A stretch of DNA of 64,000 nucleotides, from positions 1 through 64,000 of the forward strand of contig JACCEN010000004.1 in the NCBI GenBank assembly GCA_013416435.1. The letters are read 5' to 3'. The notes under the pieces are model-generated. The model ran no database searches, was not told the origin of the DNA, and saw only the letters and a list, made by a program, of their open reading frames with translations. Both the position numbers and the translations under genes were made by a program. Source of the stretch: Alcaligenaceae bacterium (GTDB lineage: Bacteria; Pseudomonadota; Gammaproteobacteria; Burkholderiales; Burkholderiaceae_B). Each line of letters begins with the position of its first letter. Position 1 is the stretch's first letter. Of this stretch, positions 1 to 7,430 are shown in pieces.

Positions 1-1
1 G

Positions 2-501
2 TCGCTGGACAGCACGAGCATCAAGGTTCACCCGGATGCGGCGGGCGCTTTAAAAAAAACGGCCCGCAGTCCATCGGCAAATCCCGAGGTGGATGGAACA
101 CCAAGGTTCATATGGTTGCCGCGGATGCTCGAACGGCCGTGACGTTCTGCCTGTCGCCAGGCCAGGCGCATGATGCGCCTGTAGGACGGCGACTCATCGA
201 AAGTCTTGGGCCTACCAGCAGGCCAGTGCATTTGCTGATGGATCGGGCTTATGAGGGCAACGAGACGCGTCAACTCGCTCTGGATCTGGGATTCATTCCT
301 GTTGTTCCGCCATCTGCCAAACGGCTTGACCCTTGGGAGTACGACCGGGCGATGTACAGGCGACGCAACGAGGTGAAGCGCCTGTTCAGGCGCCTAAAAG
401 GCTACCGGCGCATCTTCTCTCGGTTCGAGAAACTCGATGCGATGTTTCTGGGCTTCCTCAGCTTCGTCCTCGTGGCCGATGGGCTCCGAAGTTTGTGTTA
501 A
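2..501 (+). mobile_element. IS5-family (IS427-like) transposase, 3' part
   Basis: C-terminal part of a DDE transposase, cut by the window edge. The first part reads in one frame (SLDSTSIKVHPDAAGALKK, from base 2) and continues one frame back (NGPQSIGKSRGGWNTKVH) after a run of eight A at 52-59. This is the usual -1 frameshift layout of IS427-type elements with orfA and orfB. The second half has the expected MDRAYEGNETR (second Asp) and RRNEVKRLFRRLKGYRRIFSRFEKLD (Glu of the DDE triad) regions and stops at 499-501. The bases just after the stop (GTTTGTGTTAACACGCCCT, about 491-509) look like the right terminal inverted repeat; the left end is outside the window, so this is not confirmed. Whether the element is active cannot be judged. 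Confidence 0.85.
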
Positions 502-569
502 CACGCCCTAGTCTGACACGGGGGGTTACGTATTGGCGTAGTTCTCGGACGCTCGGTGGTTCTGAACTG

Positions 570-603
570 AAACAGCCCCAAGGATCACTCCAAGGGGCTG
601 TTT
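570..603 (-). terminator. Hairpin terminator downstream of fliC
   Basis: AAACAGCCCC and GGGGCTGTTT form a 10-bp stem around a 14-base loop, 45 bases past the flagellin stop codon on the minus strand. T runs at both ends could let it work in either direction, which would also shield fliC from the IS element. No other hairpin is seen between the two. Confidence 0.6.
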
Positions 604-647
604 TCATACGCCCACCAAAGTAGGCGCTGCTGCCATGCGAGTGCGAA

Positions 648-2150
648 TTAACGCAGCAGGGACAGCACGGATTGCGGAACCTGGTTGGCTTGTGCCAGAA
701 CCGACGTGCCAGCCTGCTGCAGGATCTGCGCACGAGTCATGTTGGAGACTTCGACTGCGTAGTCGGCGTCTTCAATACGGCTGCGAGCGGCAGACAGGTT
801 GGTGACAGTGTTGGTCAGGTTGGCGATGGTGGATTGGAAACGGTTCTGAACAGCACCCAGTTCGGAGCGCAGGGAGTCAACCTTTTGCAGAGCATCATCC
901 AGCGTCTTCAGCGGGTCTTCAGTCGATTGCAACAGGGCAGCCGCATCTTCGTTGATCAGCGTGGGGTTGCCAGCAGCGGTGTAGGAACGGAACATGACAT
1001 CACCGGCGGTGTTCTTGATTTCCGTACCATCTGCGTTTGCCGTGTAGTCAGCACCGTTCAACTTGAGCGTGCTGCCAGTTTTGGTCGCGTCCAGCAGATC
1101 CAGATCCGTCAGCGTTGCCGCCCTGTTGGTTTCAGTGGCTTTGGTGGTATATCCGCTGTGAACTACAGAGGTATAGAGTGCAGCGCTGGTTTCAATCTTC
1201 GCAGAAGTACCATCTGCAGCAGTAGACGCAGAAATTGTGAAGGTAACATCTACACCGTCAACTCTTGACGTGTACACACCATTACCAAAACCGTCAGTAG
1301 CTTTACCCGTGAACGAGAAACCATTCCAATCGAAATCGTTACCGTTAGCTGCAACAGCCGCGACAGCAAGGGCTTTTGCATTAGCTAAGTCGGCGGCAGA
1401 CTCGTTGCCATCAAAGCCTGTAGCGGCAGCTGCAGCAACGTTGGCCTTTGTGGTCGTGGTTACCAGAGCACCTGTGCCTGCCTCGACATAAGCTGCGGCA
1501 CCACCCTTCGTTACCGCACCGGTATTAATATTCACTTCATAGGTATCAGCACCGATTTTGTAGTTGTCCGTGCCGGTAGCGCCGAATTCGGATACCAGAT
1601 CACCCACAGTGGCTTGACGAGCACCATCAACGGAGAAACCGCTCAGACCCAGGCTCTTGGAGTCGATTTTTTGCAGGTTGACGTTGATCAGTTCGTTGTC
1701 GTTGGCACCGACTTGAATCTTCAGGCTATTGTCGCCAGCCAGCACACGTACACCGTTGAATTGTGTCTGCTCGGAGACACGATCGATTTCTTCCAGGCGC
1801 TGGCTGATTTCAGCTTGGATGGATTTCAGGTCGGACTGCGAGTTGGAGCCGTTAGCTGCCTGCACCGATAGTTCACGGATGCGCTGCAAGTTGTTGTTGA
1901 TTTCGTTCAGCGCGCCTTCAGTGGTCTGAGCAATGGAGATACCATCGTTGGCGTTACGAGTCGCCTGAGTCAGACCCTTGATGTTGGCCGTGAAGCGGTT
2001 GGCGATGGCCTGACCAGCGGCATCGTCTTTGGCGCTGTTGATGCGCATGCCGGACGATAGGCGCTCGATAGCGGTGCCCAGGGCGCCTTGCGATTTGGTC
2101 AGGTTGTTCTGCGAGACCAGAGCCAGATAGTTGGTGTTAATGACAGACAT
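648..2150 (-). CDS. fliC: Flagellin
   Basis: Filament subunit, 500 residues. The N-terminal D0/D1 domain is canonical ([17 protein letters not shown], then [20 protein letters not shown]) and so is the C-terminal one ([25 protein letters not shown]...SVLSLLR). The middle (about residues 175-400) is Ala/Thr/Gly-rich and variable, as expected for the surface-exposed D2/D3 part. An AGGAG ribosome site precedes the start by about 6 bases. The gene is monocistronic, ends in a hairpin, and is transcribed away from the diguanylate cyclase gene. The lack of cysteine and the low aromatic content are normal for flagellin. Export would be through the Fli apparatus encoded at 40-44 kb, with FliS (29714-30151) as the likely chaperone. 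Confidence 0.97.
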   Translation of the reverse strand: MSVINTNYLALVSQNNLTKSQGALGTAIERLSSGMRINSAKDDAAGQAIANRFTANIKGLTQATRNANDGISIAQTTEGALNEINNNLQRIRELSVQAANGSNSQSDLKSIQAEISQRLEEIDRVSEQTQFNGVRVLAGDNSLKIQVGANDNELINVNLQKIDSKSLGLSGFSVDGARQATVGDLVSEFGATGTDNYKIGADTYEVNINTGAVTKGGAAAYVEAGTGALVTTTTKANVAAAAATGFDGNESAADLANAKALAVAAVAANGNDFDWNGFSFTGKATDGFGNGVYTSRVDGVDVTFTISASTAADGTSAKIETSAALYTSVVHSGYTTKATETNRAATLTDLDLLDATKTGSTLKLNGADYTANADGTEIKNTAGDVMFRSYTAAGNPTLINEDAAALLQSTEDPLKTLDDALQKVDSLRSELGAVQNRFQSTIANLTNTVTNLSAARSRIEDADYAVEVSNMTRAQILQQAGTSVLAQANQVPQSVLSLLR

Positions 2151-2508
2151 GGATTTACTCCTGTGAGTGAAAAGACAGCGATCTCTGCTGCCGGTTGACC
2201 AGGAAAACCCGTTGCCGGGTGGAATCCTGGCCCTTCACCTGTGTGTTGGGCAGGCCCGGTATTTCCTGTACAGCCTGGTTTACGGTGCCTACCAGCCAAA
2301 ATTTAGGGTGGGTGGGTCAAACTTTCGGGTTGTTGGCGGCGTTTACACTGCTTGACGAACTTCGCTGCAAGAATCTGGGCATTGTTTGATACCCTGTTGG
2401 CTCCATTTACGGATGTCGTGGGCGATTCTTTAGGGCGCATCGCGCTACGCAGTAGAATCGCTGGCATTCCCACCAGGCAATTCTGATTCTGGCTTCTGAA
2501 CTACATCC
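2151..2508. promoter_or_regulatory. Divergent fliC / diguanylate cyclase upstream region
   Basis: 358 bases with no convincing gene, holding the promoters of both neighbours. On the minus strand GAAAGTTT (2319-2326) matches the sigma-28 -35 element in 7 of 8 positions, but the -10 after 10-11 bases (CCCTAAAT) is a poor match, so the flagellin promoter is only tentatively placed at about 2300-2326. No clear sigma-70 pair was found for the plus-strand gene. Confidence 0.35.
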
Positions 2509-4137
2509 ATGTTTTTTGCAGACCCGCGCCGCTCGATAGGGGCTCTACTTGGCATGGGGTCAGACCCCGTACGGGGTCTGACCCCGATCATCGCGCTGTG
2601 CATGGCGATTTGGGCTCTGCCGGCCCATTCCGCCACCGCGTGCGATGAGGCTCAGAACATTCGCTTGCTGAAACCGGTGGAGCTTACCGCACAGCAGCGG
2701 GCGGAGTTTCGAGCCATGCCGCCCTTGAAGGTGTCGGCAGTGGGTGCGCCGCCCATGGCGCGCTACGATGAAGACGGTCAGACCTATAGCGGCATTGCCA
2801 TAGATGTTTTCTGCTTTATTGCGCAGGAGCTTGGCTTAAGCTTCGAAGTTACCCCGGGCCGGGACCAAACAGTGGCCGAGAAGATCCGGGAGGTTCAGGA
2901 AGGGCTTGCCGATGTGTTCATTCCGCTAAGCCATTCGGCCGAACGCGAGAAGCGGGGTTTGTTCACCCTTCCCTATTACGAAAGCCACTATGCGGTCATT
3001 GCGCGTCATGGAAGTCGCGTTTCGGTGCATAGCGTGGCGGACCTGGCCAACTATAAGGTGGGGGTCGTGCAAGGGGTGTCGCTGCAGCCCCTGCTTCAGA
3101 AGGTCGTTCCCGCAGCTCAATTGATCACCTACAACGACACGACCAGCGACGTGATCTTCCAGGCGGTTCGTGATGGCGAAATCGACGTTGCGGTGTTCAA
3201 CAAGGTCATTTTTATCGAGAAGCGCTATCGCCAGGAGTTCTTCGATCTGGACGTGGTCCGCACTCTGCACGAGTATCCGCGCGCTTACCGCTATTATTTC
3301 AGCCGGTCGCCCGCACACGAGAGCCTGGTCAAGGCGTTCGACCGTTACCTGGCTGTCATCGACGTTTCGGCGTCGGTAATGATCCACGAGGAAGGCGAAC
3401 GCCATTTCTTCGAGCGCTACATGGCGCAGCGCGATCAGCGGGTGTTGCTGCAATCGGCCAGCGCAGCGGCGGCCTTGCTAGCGCTGGTTTTTTGCCTGGC
3501 GCTGCTTCGTTATCGCCGACTGACCAAGCTTTTGGCCGAACGCAACACCCATATCCAGCAGCAGCAACAGGCTTTGCAAGAGGCATACAAGAAGCTGCAG
3601 ACGCTGAGCCGGACCGATGGCCTGACCTGGCTGTCCAATCGCCGGCATTTCGACCAGATGCTGACCCATGAATACGGGCGCTACCGGCGCACGGGTTCGC
3701 CCCTTAGCCTGCTCGTCATCGATGTGGATCATTTCAAGAACGTGAACGATCAGTACGGCCATGCCGTGGGTGACGACTACCTGCGTGCCGTCGCCGGGGT
3801 CCTGGAGCGCAGCGTGGCGCGCTCTACCGACCTGGTGGCGCGTTACGGCGGCGAGGAATTCACCTGCCTGCTGCCCGACACGGCGCCGGAGGACGCCTGG
3901 GCAGTGGCGCAGCGTATCGCCCAAGGTGTCGCGGATCTGAATCTTCCCAATGCGTCGGTCGTTCCGCCTCACCTGACGCTGAGTATTGGCGTGGCAACCA
4001 TCCTGGAAGGCGACCCAGGGGCGCAGGAACTGTTTGCGCAAGCGGACGCCCAGCTTTATACCGCCAAGCAGTTGGGGCGGAATCGTGTCCGCGCGACCAT
4101 CATCGGGCGTGCGGTGTTGCAGAAGCGAGTGGGTTAG
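2509..4137 (+). CDS. Membrane-bound diguanylate cyclase with periplasmic SBP3-type sensor
   Basis: Makes c-di-GMP from two GTP, probably in response to a periplasmic ligand. Order: signal peptide (to AHSA, about residue 44); a solute-binding family-3 domain (about 55-310, with ARYDEDGQTYSGIAIDV and GLADVFIPLS); one membrane helix (ASAAAALLALVFCLALL, about 320-340); a Gln-rich coiled coil; then a GGDEF domain. The catalytic signature is RYGGEEF, and IDVDHFKNVNDQYGHAVGDD is canonical. An RxxD inhibitory site (RSTD) lies five residues before GGEEF, so product feedback is likely. TDGLTWLSNRR has Trp and Ser where Gly and Pro are usual. The N-terminus is odd: residues about 16-26 (MGSDPVRGLTP) are encoded by a copy of the 30-bp palindrome. 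Its place next to fliC fits motility control. The inducing ligand is unknown. Confidence 0.88.
   Translation: MFFADPRRSIGALLGMGSDPVRGLTPIIALCMAIWALPAHSATACDEAQNIRLLKPVELTAQQRAEFRAMPPLKVSAVGAPPMARYDEDGQTYSGIAIDVFCFIAQELGLSFEVTPGRDQTVAEKIREVQEGLADVFIPLSHSAEREKRGLFTLPYYESHYAVIARHGSRVSVHSVADLANYKVGVVQGVSLQPLLQKVVPAAQLITYNDTTSDVIFQAVRDGEIDVAVFNKVIFIEKRYRQEFFDLDVVRTLHEYPRAYRYYFSRSPAHESLVKAFDRYLAVIDVSASVMIHEEGERHFFERYMAQRDQRVLLQSASAAAALLALVFCLALLRYRRLTKLLAERNTHIQQQQQALQEAYKKLQTLSRTDGLTWLSNRRHFDQMLTHEYGRYRRTGSPLSLLVIDVDHFKNVNDQYGHAVGDDYLRAVAGVLERSVARSTDLVARYGGEEFTCLLPDTAPEDAWAVAQRIAQGVADLNLPNASVVPPHLTLSIGVATILEGDPGAQELFAQADAQLYTAKQLGRNRVRATIIGRAVLQKRVG
2556..2585. repeat. 30-bp palindrome inside the diguanylate cyclase signal peptide
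   Basis: Perfect inverted repeat: GGGGTCAGACCCC, GTAC, GGGGTCTGACCCC. It is in frame and stop-free here and encodes GSDPVRGLTP, which supplies the arginine of the signal-peptide n-region. Confidence 0.95.
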
Positions 4138-4232
4138 CGTTGCGCGCTGAACGGCGAGGCTGTATTGACCCAGAGTTTTCTGCTCCGTTCATGCGGCTAA
4201 TACGAAGGCTTCAGTGGGTTTTTTAGAACCGA

Positions 4233-4556
4233 CTAAGCAATCGCTTCAAGTCCTTTCTTTTCAATCAAGGACAGTAATTTCAAAGACGTTCCTGCTGGCC
4301 GCTTTTCTCCTCGCTCCCACTGACTAACTGAATCTTTTGATATGTTCAGATAGTAAGAAAAAACCGTCTGACTGACGTGTTCACGCTCACGCAGCGCCCG
4401 GATCTGGTCCGGAGTAAACTCGTGAATCGGTGTCAGGCAACTATCATCAAACTCACGCATCGTTTTTTTATCGATAACGTCGGCATCGTGGAGATCCGCC
4501 GCCATTTCATGGATAGCCGCGGAAACCTTACTCTTGTACACCTTGGCTTTAGTCAT
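4233..4556 (-). CDS. HTH antitoxin (COG2944 / HigA2-like)
   Basis: 107-residue DNA-binding protein with an N-terminal extension and a C-terminal HTH (DQIRALREREHVSQTVFSYYLNISKDSVSQWERGEKRPAG), typical of antitoxins paired with COG4737-type RelE-fold toxins. It would bind its own promoter and a toxin. The start overlaps the stop of the upstream toxin remnant (ATGA), the normal operon joint of this family. The toxin (4553-4705) has lost its middle, so this is an antitoxin without a working partner in cis. The gene itself is intact and full length, so it may still repress its promoter or neutralise related toxins elsewhere. Confidence 0.8.
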   Translation of the reverse strand: MTKAKVYKSKVSAAIHEMAADLHDADVIDKKTMREFDDSCLTPIHEFTPDQIRALREREHVSQTVFSYYLNISKDSVSQWERGEKRPAGTSLKLLSLIEKKGLEAIA

Positions 4557-4705
4557 GGTTTCACCTCTTCAATTTTCTTGGAAGCCAGCAAGGCATCTAT
4601 CTGCTTATCCGTCAGAGCAAACATAATTTTGGACAGCTTCTTGAAATCCCGCTCTTCCGCCTTGCTGATGTTATCCAGTTCATTCTTCGTCTTGAATATT
4701 CTCAA
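4553..4705 (-). pseudogene. Remnant of a RelE/HigB-fold toxin with in-frame internal deletion
   Basis: Too short for a normal ORF call. Minus-strand reading from TTG at 4705 gives 50 residues: it begins LRIFKT, continues KNELDNISKAEERDFKKLSKIMF, and ends LLASKKIEEVKP. Toxins of this family (about 110 residues) begin MRIFKT and near their end have FAKNERDNI, then a helix and a final xxLQEV. About 60 codons between MRIFKT and KNExDNI, which hold the RelE-like core, are missing without loss of frame. The stop overlaps the antitoxin start. Family membership comes from remembered consensus, not a search. Confidence 0.65.
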
Positions 4706-4726
4706 ACCTAGCCTCTTCCCTCAAGC

Positions 4727-4930
4727 TTGTTAAACTATAGAACTAAGCTCTATATATATCAAGGAAATCGCCGACGCAAAGAACTGTTCATCCAAGGCGT
4801 AGACGGCGAAGTGTTCGACCAATGGCCCGGAATCCAAGCGGCGCACGCCCCAAAGCTGGCACGCCAGCGTCGACAATTGAACGACGCCGCGGGTCCGGAA
4901 GATATGGCAGAACTATCATTAGGAAACAAC
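4727..4930 (+). pseudogene. Remnant of a HigB-type toxin, 3' half missing
   Basis: Reading in frame with the downstream antitoxin, this stretch encodes KELFIQGVDGEVFDQW, then PGIQAAHAPKLARQRRQLND and AAGPEDM. HigB toxins commonly have GIQxxHAxRLxxxLxxLxxAxxxxDM in the first half, followed by a PGxxLHxLKG...WRxxF core. That core, with the catalytic basic residues, is absent: the reading runs straight into the antitoxin start. No good ATG start is present either (the frame opens with TTG at 4727). It lies head to head with the toxin remnant of the preceding module. Confidence 0.55.
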
Positions 4931-5242
4931 ATGCGCATGCATAACCCCCCTCACCCGGGCGAGACTCTGCGAGAAGACGTTCTTCCTGCTCTTGGGTTGT
5001 CTGTGGCTGAAGCCGCTCGCCAATTGGGCATTAGCCGCGTCACCTTCTCGCGCGTGCTGCATGGTCACGCGGCAATTTCGATCGATTTGGCTCGCCGGCT
5101 GGAAGCATGGTTACGCAAGCCCGAAGGCTGCGGCCCAAGCGCGGAAAGCTGGTTGCGCGGCCAGGTTGCCTATGAGCTTTGGCAGGCAGAGCAATCGGGC
5201 GATGCACTGGAGGTGGAACCTGCCCACTCCGTATCAGCCTAG
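4931..5242 (+). CDS. higA: HigA-family antitoxin
   Basis: 103 residues starting MRMHNPPHPGETLREDVL, the family signature, followed by an XRE-type HTH (LSVAEAARQLGISRVTFSRVLHGHAAIS) and a second half (LARRLEAWL...AESWLRGQVAYELWQAEQ) that closes the HigA fold. The ATG at 4931 was chosen over upstream starts because MRMHNPPHPGE is the conserved N-terminus; everything before it is toxin remnant. It normally represses higBA and binds HigB, but here HigB is truncated. The gene converges with the membrane-protein gene at 5261, with 18 bases between. Confidence 0.85.
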   Translation: MRMHNPPHPGETLREDVLPALGLSVAEAARQLGISRVTFSRVLHGHAAISIDLARRLEAWLRKPEGCGPSAESWLRGQVAYELWQAEQSGDALEVEPAHSVSA

Positions 5243-5260
5243 CGATTCTCTGTCGCCACG

Positions 5261-6142
5261 CTACCCAGTTCGAGCGTGATACGCTTCGTCCATCCCATAC
5301 TGCCGAACTTTCGGATGACCAACGAAGAAGCGCCAGAAGGCTTCAGTAGTTTTGAACGGCACCAGGCCGTAGGCGTCGTCCAGGCGCTTGACCACGTTCA
5401 ACAAGTATGGAACGGTACCGTATTTGCGCACGGCCTCATTATTGGCATAACGTTCTTCCTGCTGGACAGCGATCATCCATAATAGTGGCCGCCACCATGA
5501 GTACGAAAAATCGCAATTTGCGATGATGCTCTTGGAATTCTCCTGGCTGGAAAGCATGGTGAAAAAATTGATCAGTTCATCCAGCTTATAGCGATAGGCC
5601 TGTTCTTTAGCGAGGAACTCGTCCAGCGTCTTGCAATAGCTGGCTTTCGAGACCCGTTCCCAGCACTCGGCCGGAAATGCCTGCTGGTCGGCGACAAAGA
5701 ATCGGCTGACTACAAACTCGCAATAGCGGCTGCTGGCAACGCAAGGAATCAAGACGCTCATGGCGTCATTTTTTACGCCCTGAAAATATTCACTGCAATA
5801 GGTCTGGAAGACATCAAGAATTGCTTTCTGGTCGGCATGCATGGCCATTACACGGCTGGCATCGGCCATCATCAGGTTGGCCGATGCCGTCTTTTGCAGC
5901 TCGTCGCGAGTTTCCTGGAGCTCGTGAATCTGCAGCCAAATAGTCAGGATGACCCCGCCGAACGCGCATCCCGCGAACAAGGCATTGATTCCGCTGAAGG
6001 CATCGGAAAATGGTTGTTGCGTATAGACCCGAATTTCCGGTTGCAGGCCGACCACGATTGCGATGAGCCACACCCCGAAGATGCCGAAGCAGATCATCAG
6101 GCCCAGCATAAGCATCTGACGCTTGGTATAAGAAGTTCTCAT
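5261..6142 (-). CDS. Two-helix membrane protein of unknown function (possible abortive-infection type)
   Basis: 293 residues. Two membrane helices lie at about 11-33 and 48-70, followed by a coiled-coil-prone stretch (LQIHELQETRDELQKTAS) and a large soluble domain, probably cytoplasmic, rich in aromatic residues and Cys (YCSEYF, SSRYCEF, CDFSYSWWRPL). The layout of two helices, a short coiled coil and a helical cytoplasmic domain resembles proteins annotated as putative phage abortive infection proteins. That resemblance is structural only; I recognise no catalytic motif. It sits alone on its strand between two pairs of decayed toxin-antitoxin modules, which supports a defence-island origin. 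It is uninterrupted, unlike the neighbouring toxin genes. A housekeeping membrane role is equally possible. Confidence 0.55.
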   Translation of the reverse strand: MRTSYTKRQMLMLGLMICFGIFGVWLIAIVVGLQPEIRVYTQQPFSDAFSGINALFAGCAFGGVILTIWLQIHELQETRDELQKTASANLMMADASRVMAMHADQKAILDVFQTYCSEYFQGVKNDAMSVLIPCVASSRYCEFVVSRFFVADQQAFPAECWERVSKASYCKTLDEFLAKEQAYRYKLDELINFFTMLSSQENSKSIIANCDFSYSWWRPLLWMIAVQQEERYANNEAVRKYGTVPYLLNVVKRLDDAYGLVPFKTTEAFWRFFVGHPKVRQYGMDEAYHARTG

Positions 6143-6276
6143 GCCTGAATTATACGAAATGATTCTAATTGATTATGCTTGAAACAGCATCGCGCGTGTC
6201 CGCAGAGCGCGACTGGCTCCCAGAGGAAGAACCGCTCATTCTTACAATATGCCTATCGATATACCAGGAGTATGAA

Positions 6277-6489
6277 ATGACCGCCACGGCAACACTGTCA
6301 AGCAAGTTTCAGATTTCCATCCCCAAAGCCGTCCGAGAGAATCAGCATTGGGAAGCAGGACAGGAATTCGTGTTTATTCCTAAAGGCAAAGGTGTACTGA
6401 TCATGCCCGTGCCCGAGCTGGACCAGTTGGCCGGCATTGCCAAGGGTGCGCGCAAGGATGATTTCCGCGATCACAAGGACCGTTACTGA
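6277..6489 (+). CDS. vapB: VapB-type antitoxin (AbrB/SpoVT fold)
   Basis: 70 residues: TATLSSKFQISIPKAVREN is the swapped-hairpin beta-barrel DNA-binding domain, and the tail (LAGIAKGARKDDFRDHKDRY) is the toxin-wrapping segment. The start at 6277 is preceded by AGGAG about 10 bases upstream; longer readings lack the family N-terminus. The stop overlaps the vapC start (TGATG), so the genes would be translationally coupled. VapB normally represses the operon together with VapC. The antitoxin is intact although the toxin is not. Confidence 0.85.
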   Translation: MTATATLSSKFQISIPKAVRENQHWEAGQEFVFIPKGKGVLIMPVPELDQLAGIAKGARKDDFRDHKDRY

Positions 6490-6812
6490 TGACCCAGCCA
6501 TTACGCGTAGTCGACACCTCGGCCTGGATCGAATGGCTTACAGGCAGCACGCTGGGTAGCAGACTCAGTAAGCAGATCCAGACAAATCGAGATGTATCGT
6601 GCCGACCATCGTACAACTTGAGTTGTCGAAGTGGCTGACGCGCGAAGTGGGCGAAGGCCAAGTCAATCAGGCAATCGCCTACACGCAGAAGTGCATCGTC
6701 GTGCCTCTGGATACGGCCATCGCACTGCCTGCGGCCGACCTGCATCGCGAACACAAGCTAGCCATGCCGACGCGATCGTCTACGCGACGGCGTGCCTGCA
6801 CGATGCGGACGA
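6489..6812 (+). pseudogene. vapC: vapC toxin (PIN domain), frameshifted and 3'-truncated
   Basis: Starts correctly (MTQPLRVVDTSAWIEWLTGS, with the first PIN Asp) but the frame stops at 6636-6638. PIN sequence continues in a second frame from about 6599 (VPTIVQLELSKWLTREVGE...VPLDTAIAL...LHREHKLA) and in a third from 6766 (ADAIVYATACLHDAD, with a later PIN Asp). Hence at least two indels: a 4-base loss near 6594-6598 and a 1-base loss near 6764. After about 6812 the sequence no longer reads as VapC but as the antisense of the res gene, so the last PIN strand is gone too. A functional ribonuclease cannot be made. Confidence 0.85.
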
Positions 6813-7123
6813 CGCCAGTCTTCACGCCAATCGTGCCAAAGATCGTCCCAAGGCTCACCATGATGAAGTTGCCGCAGATCGACCAGATTCTCAAGGGTCG
6901 CCGTATAAGAACAGAGCGTGCACGGCGGAAGGAACGGAGATGTCTGTTGGTACTCTCGCAAAGCAGTCAGCTCTTCCAGGGACAGATACAGCGCTTCAAC
7001 GCCTTCGCGATTAAAGCGTCCCCCTCTGTTGGCAGCCCCCGCGCCACTGGCAGGTCTGCTGGCCCATCTGGGCGTGTGTGCGCGATAAAGTGTTGTTCCA
7101 GCAGGTAGATGAGTCAGCATCAT
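6758..7123 (-). pseudogene. RES-domain toxin, C-terminally truncated
   Basis: Minus-strand ORF of 121 residues. The first about 103 are the RES fold: LYRAHTPRWASRP, GAANRGGRFN (conserved Arg) and ALYLSLEELTALREYQQ (conserved Glu), then LVDLRQLHHGEPWDDLWHDW. RES proteins run about 50 residues further and carry the third catalytic residue (Ser, in an FPS-like motif). Here homology breaks at about 6812, where the sequence turns into antisense vapC, and the last 18 residues are junk. RES toxins destroy NAD+ or modify other targets; this one lacks part of its active site. The start overlaps the antitoxin stop, as usual for xre-res. Confidence 0.8.
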
Positions 7124-7404
7124 CCAACGAACCCTGAAGTAATCGACTCCAGATAGCTGATCGCATCCTCGGTACGTCCTTCCTGTAACAGTTGCCAGAT
7201 GGTCTTATGACGAAACTCTGGGATGGGCTGGTTTTTAATGAGAAAAAAAGCCCGCTCTGCGTCCGGTTGCACTTCCATGGTCGCCGACAACACACGCATC
7301 AAATCCCGCAGCGCGGCCTGCAGTTTTGGGGATTCTGGATGGGTTCGCATGGTATTGCGATGAACACCGGCCAAAGCGGCCAAGTCCTGCTGCAGCAACC
7401 CCAT
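7120..7404 (-). CDS. Xre/MbcA-type antitoxin (DUF2384) of an xre-res module
   Basis: 94 residues. A short HTH (LLQQDLAALAGVHRNTMRTHP) is followed by the DUF2384 domain (LRDLMRVLSA, ERAFFLIKNQPIPEFRHKT) ending in the invariant-type tail YLESITSGFVG that plugs the RES toxin active site. The protein looks complete or only slightly short at the N-terminus. No ribosome site is visible before the ATG; instead a hairpin that starts at the hutG stop ends two bases before it, so the true 5' end may have been lost where the island joins the hut operon. It would repress its own promoter and inhibit RES, but RES is truncated. Confidence 0.75.
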   Translation of the reverse strand: MGLLQQDLAALAGVHRNTMRTHPESPKLQAALRDLMRVLSATMEVQPDAERAFFLIKNQPIPEFRHKTIWQLLQEGRTEDAISYLESITSGFVG

Positions 7405-7406
7405 AA

Positions 7407-7430
7407 GTGGTGCTGTTTAGTCAGCACCAC
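7407..7430 (-). terminator. Hairpin at the end of the hut operon
   Basis: GTGGTGCTG and CAGCACCAC form a perfect 9-bp stem with a 6-base loop directly after the hutG stop codon and 2 bases before the antitoxin ATG. It lacks a U tract, so it may act as a weak terminator or stabilise the 3' end, or it may be a joint sequence of the island. Confidence 0.4.

Noticed and set aside
2303-2326. A firm sigma-28 promoter for fliC
   Set aside because: The -35 is good but no acceptable -10 is found at 11 bases; kept only as a weak candidate in the intergenic entry.
6599-7108. A 169-residue plus-strand protein spanning vapC and res
   Set aside because: It is the second frame of the broken vapC followed by antisense of the res gene.
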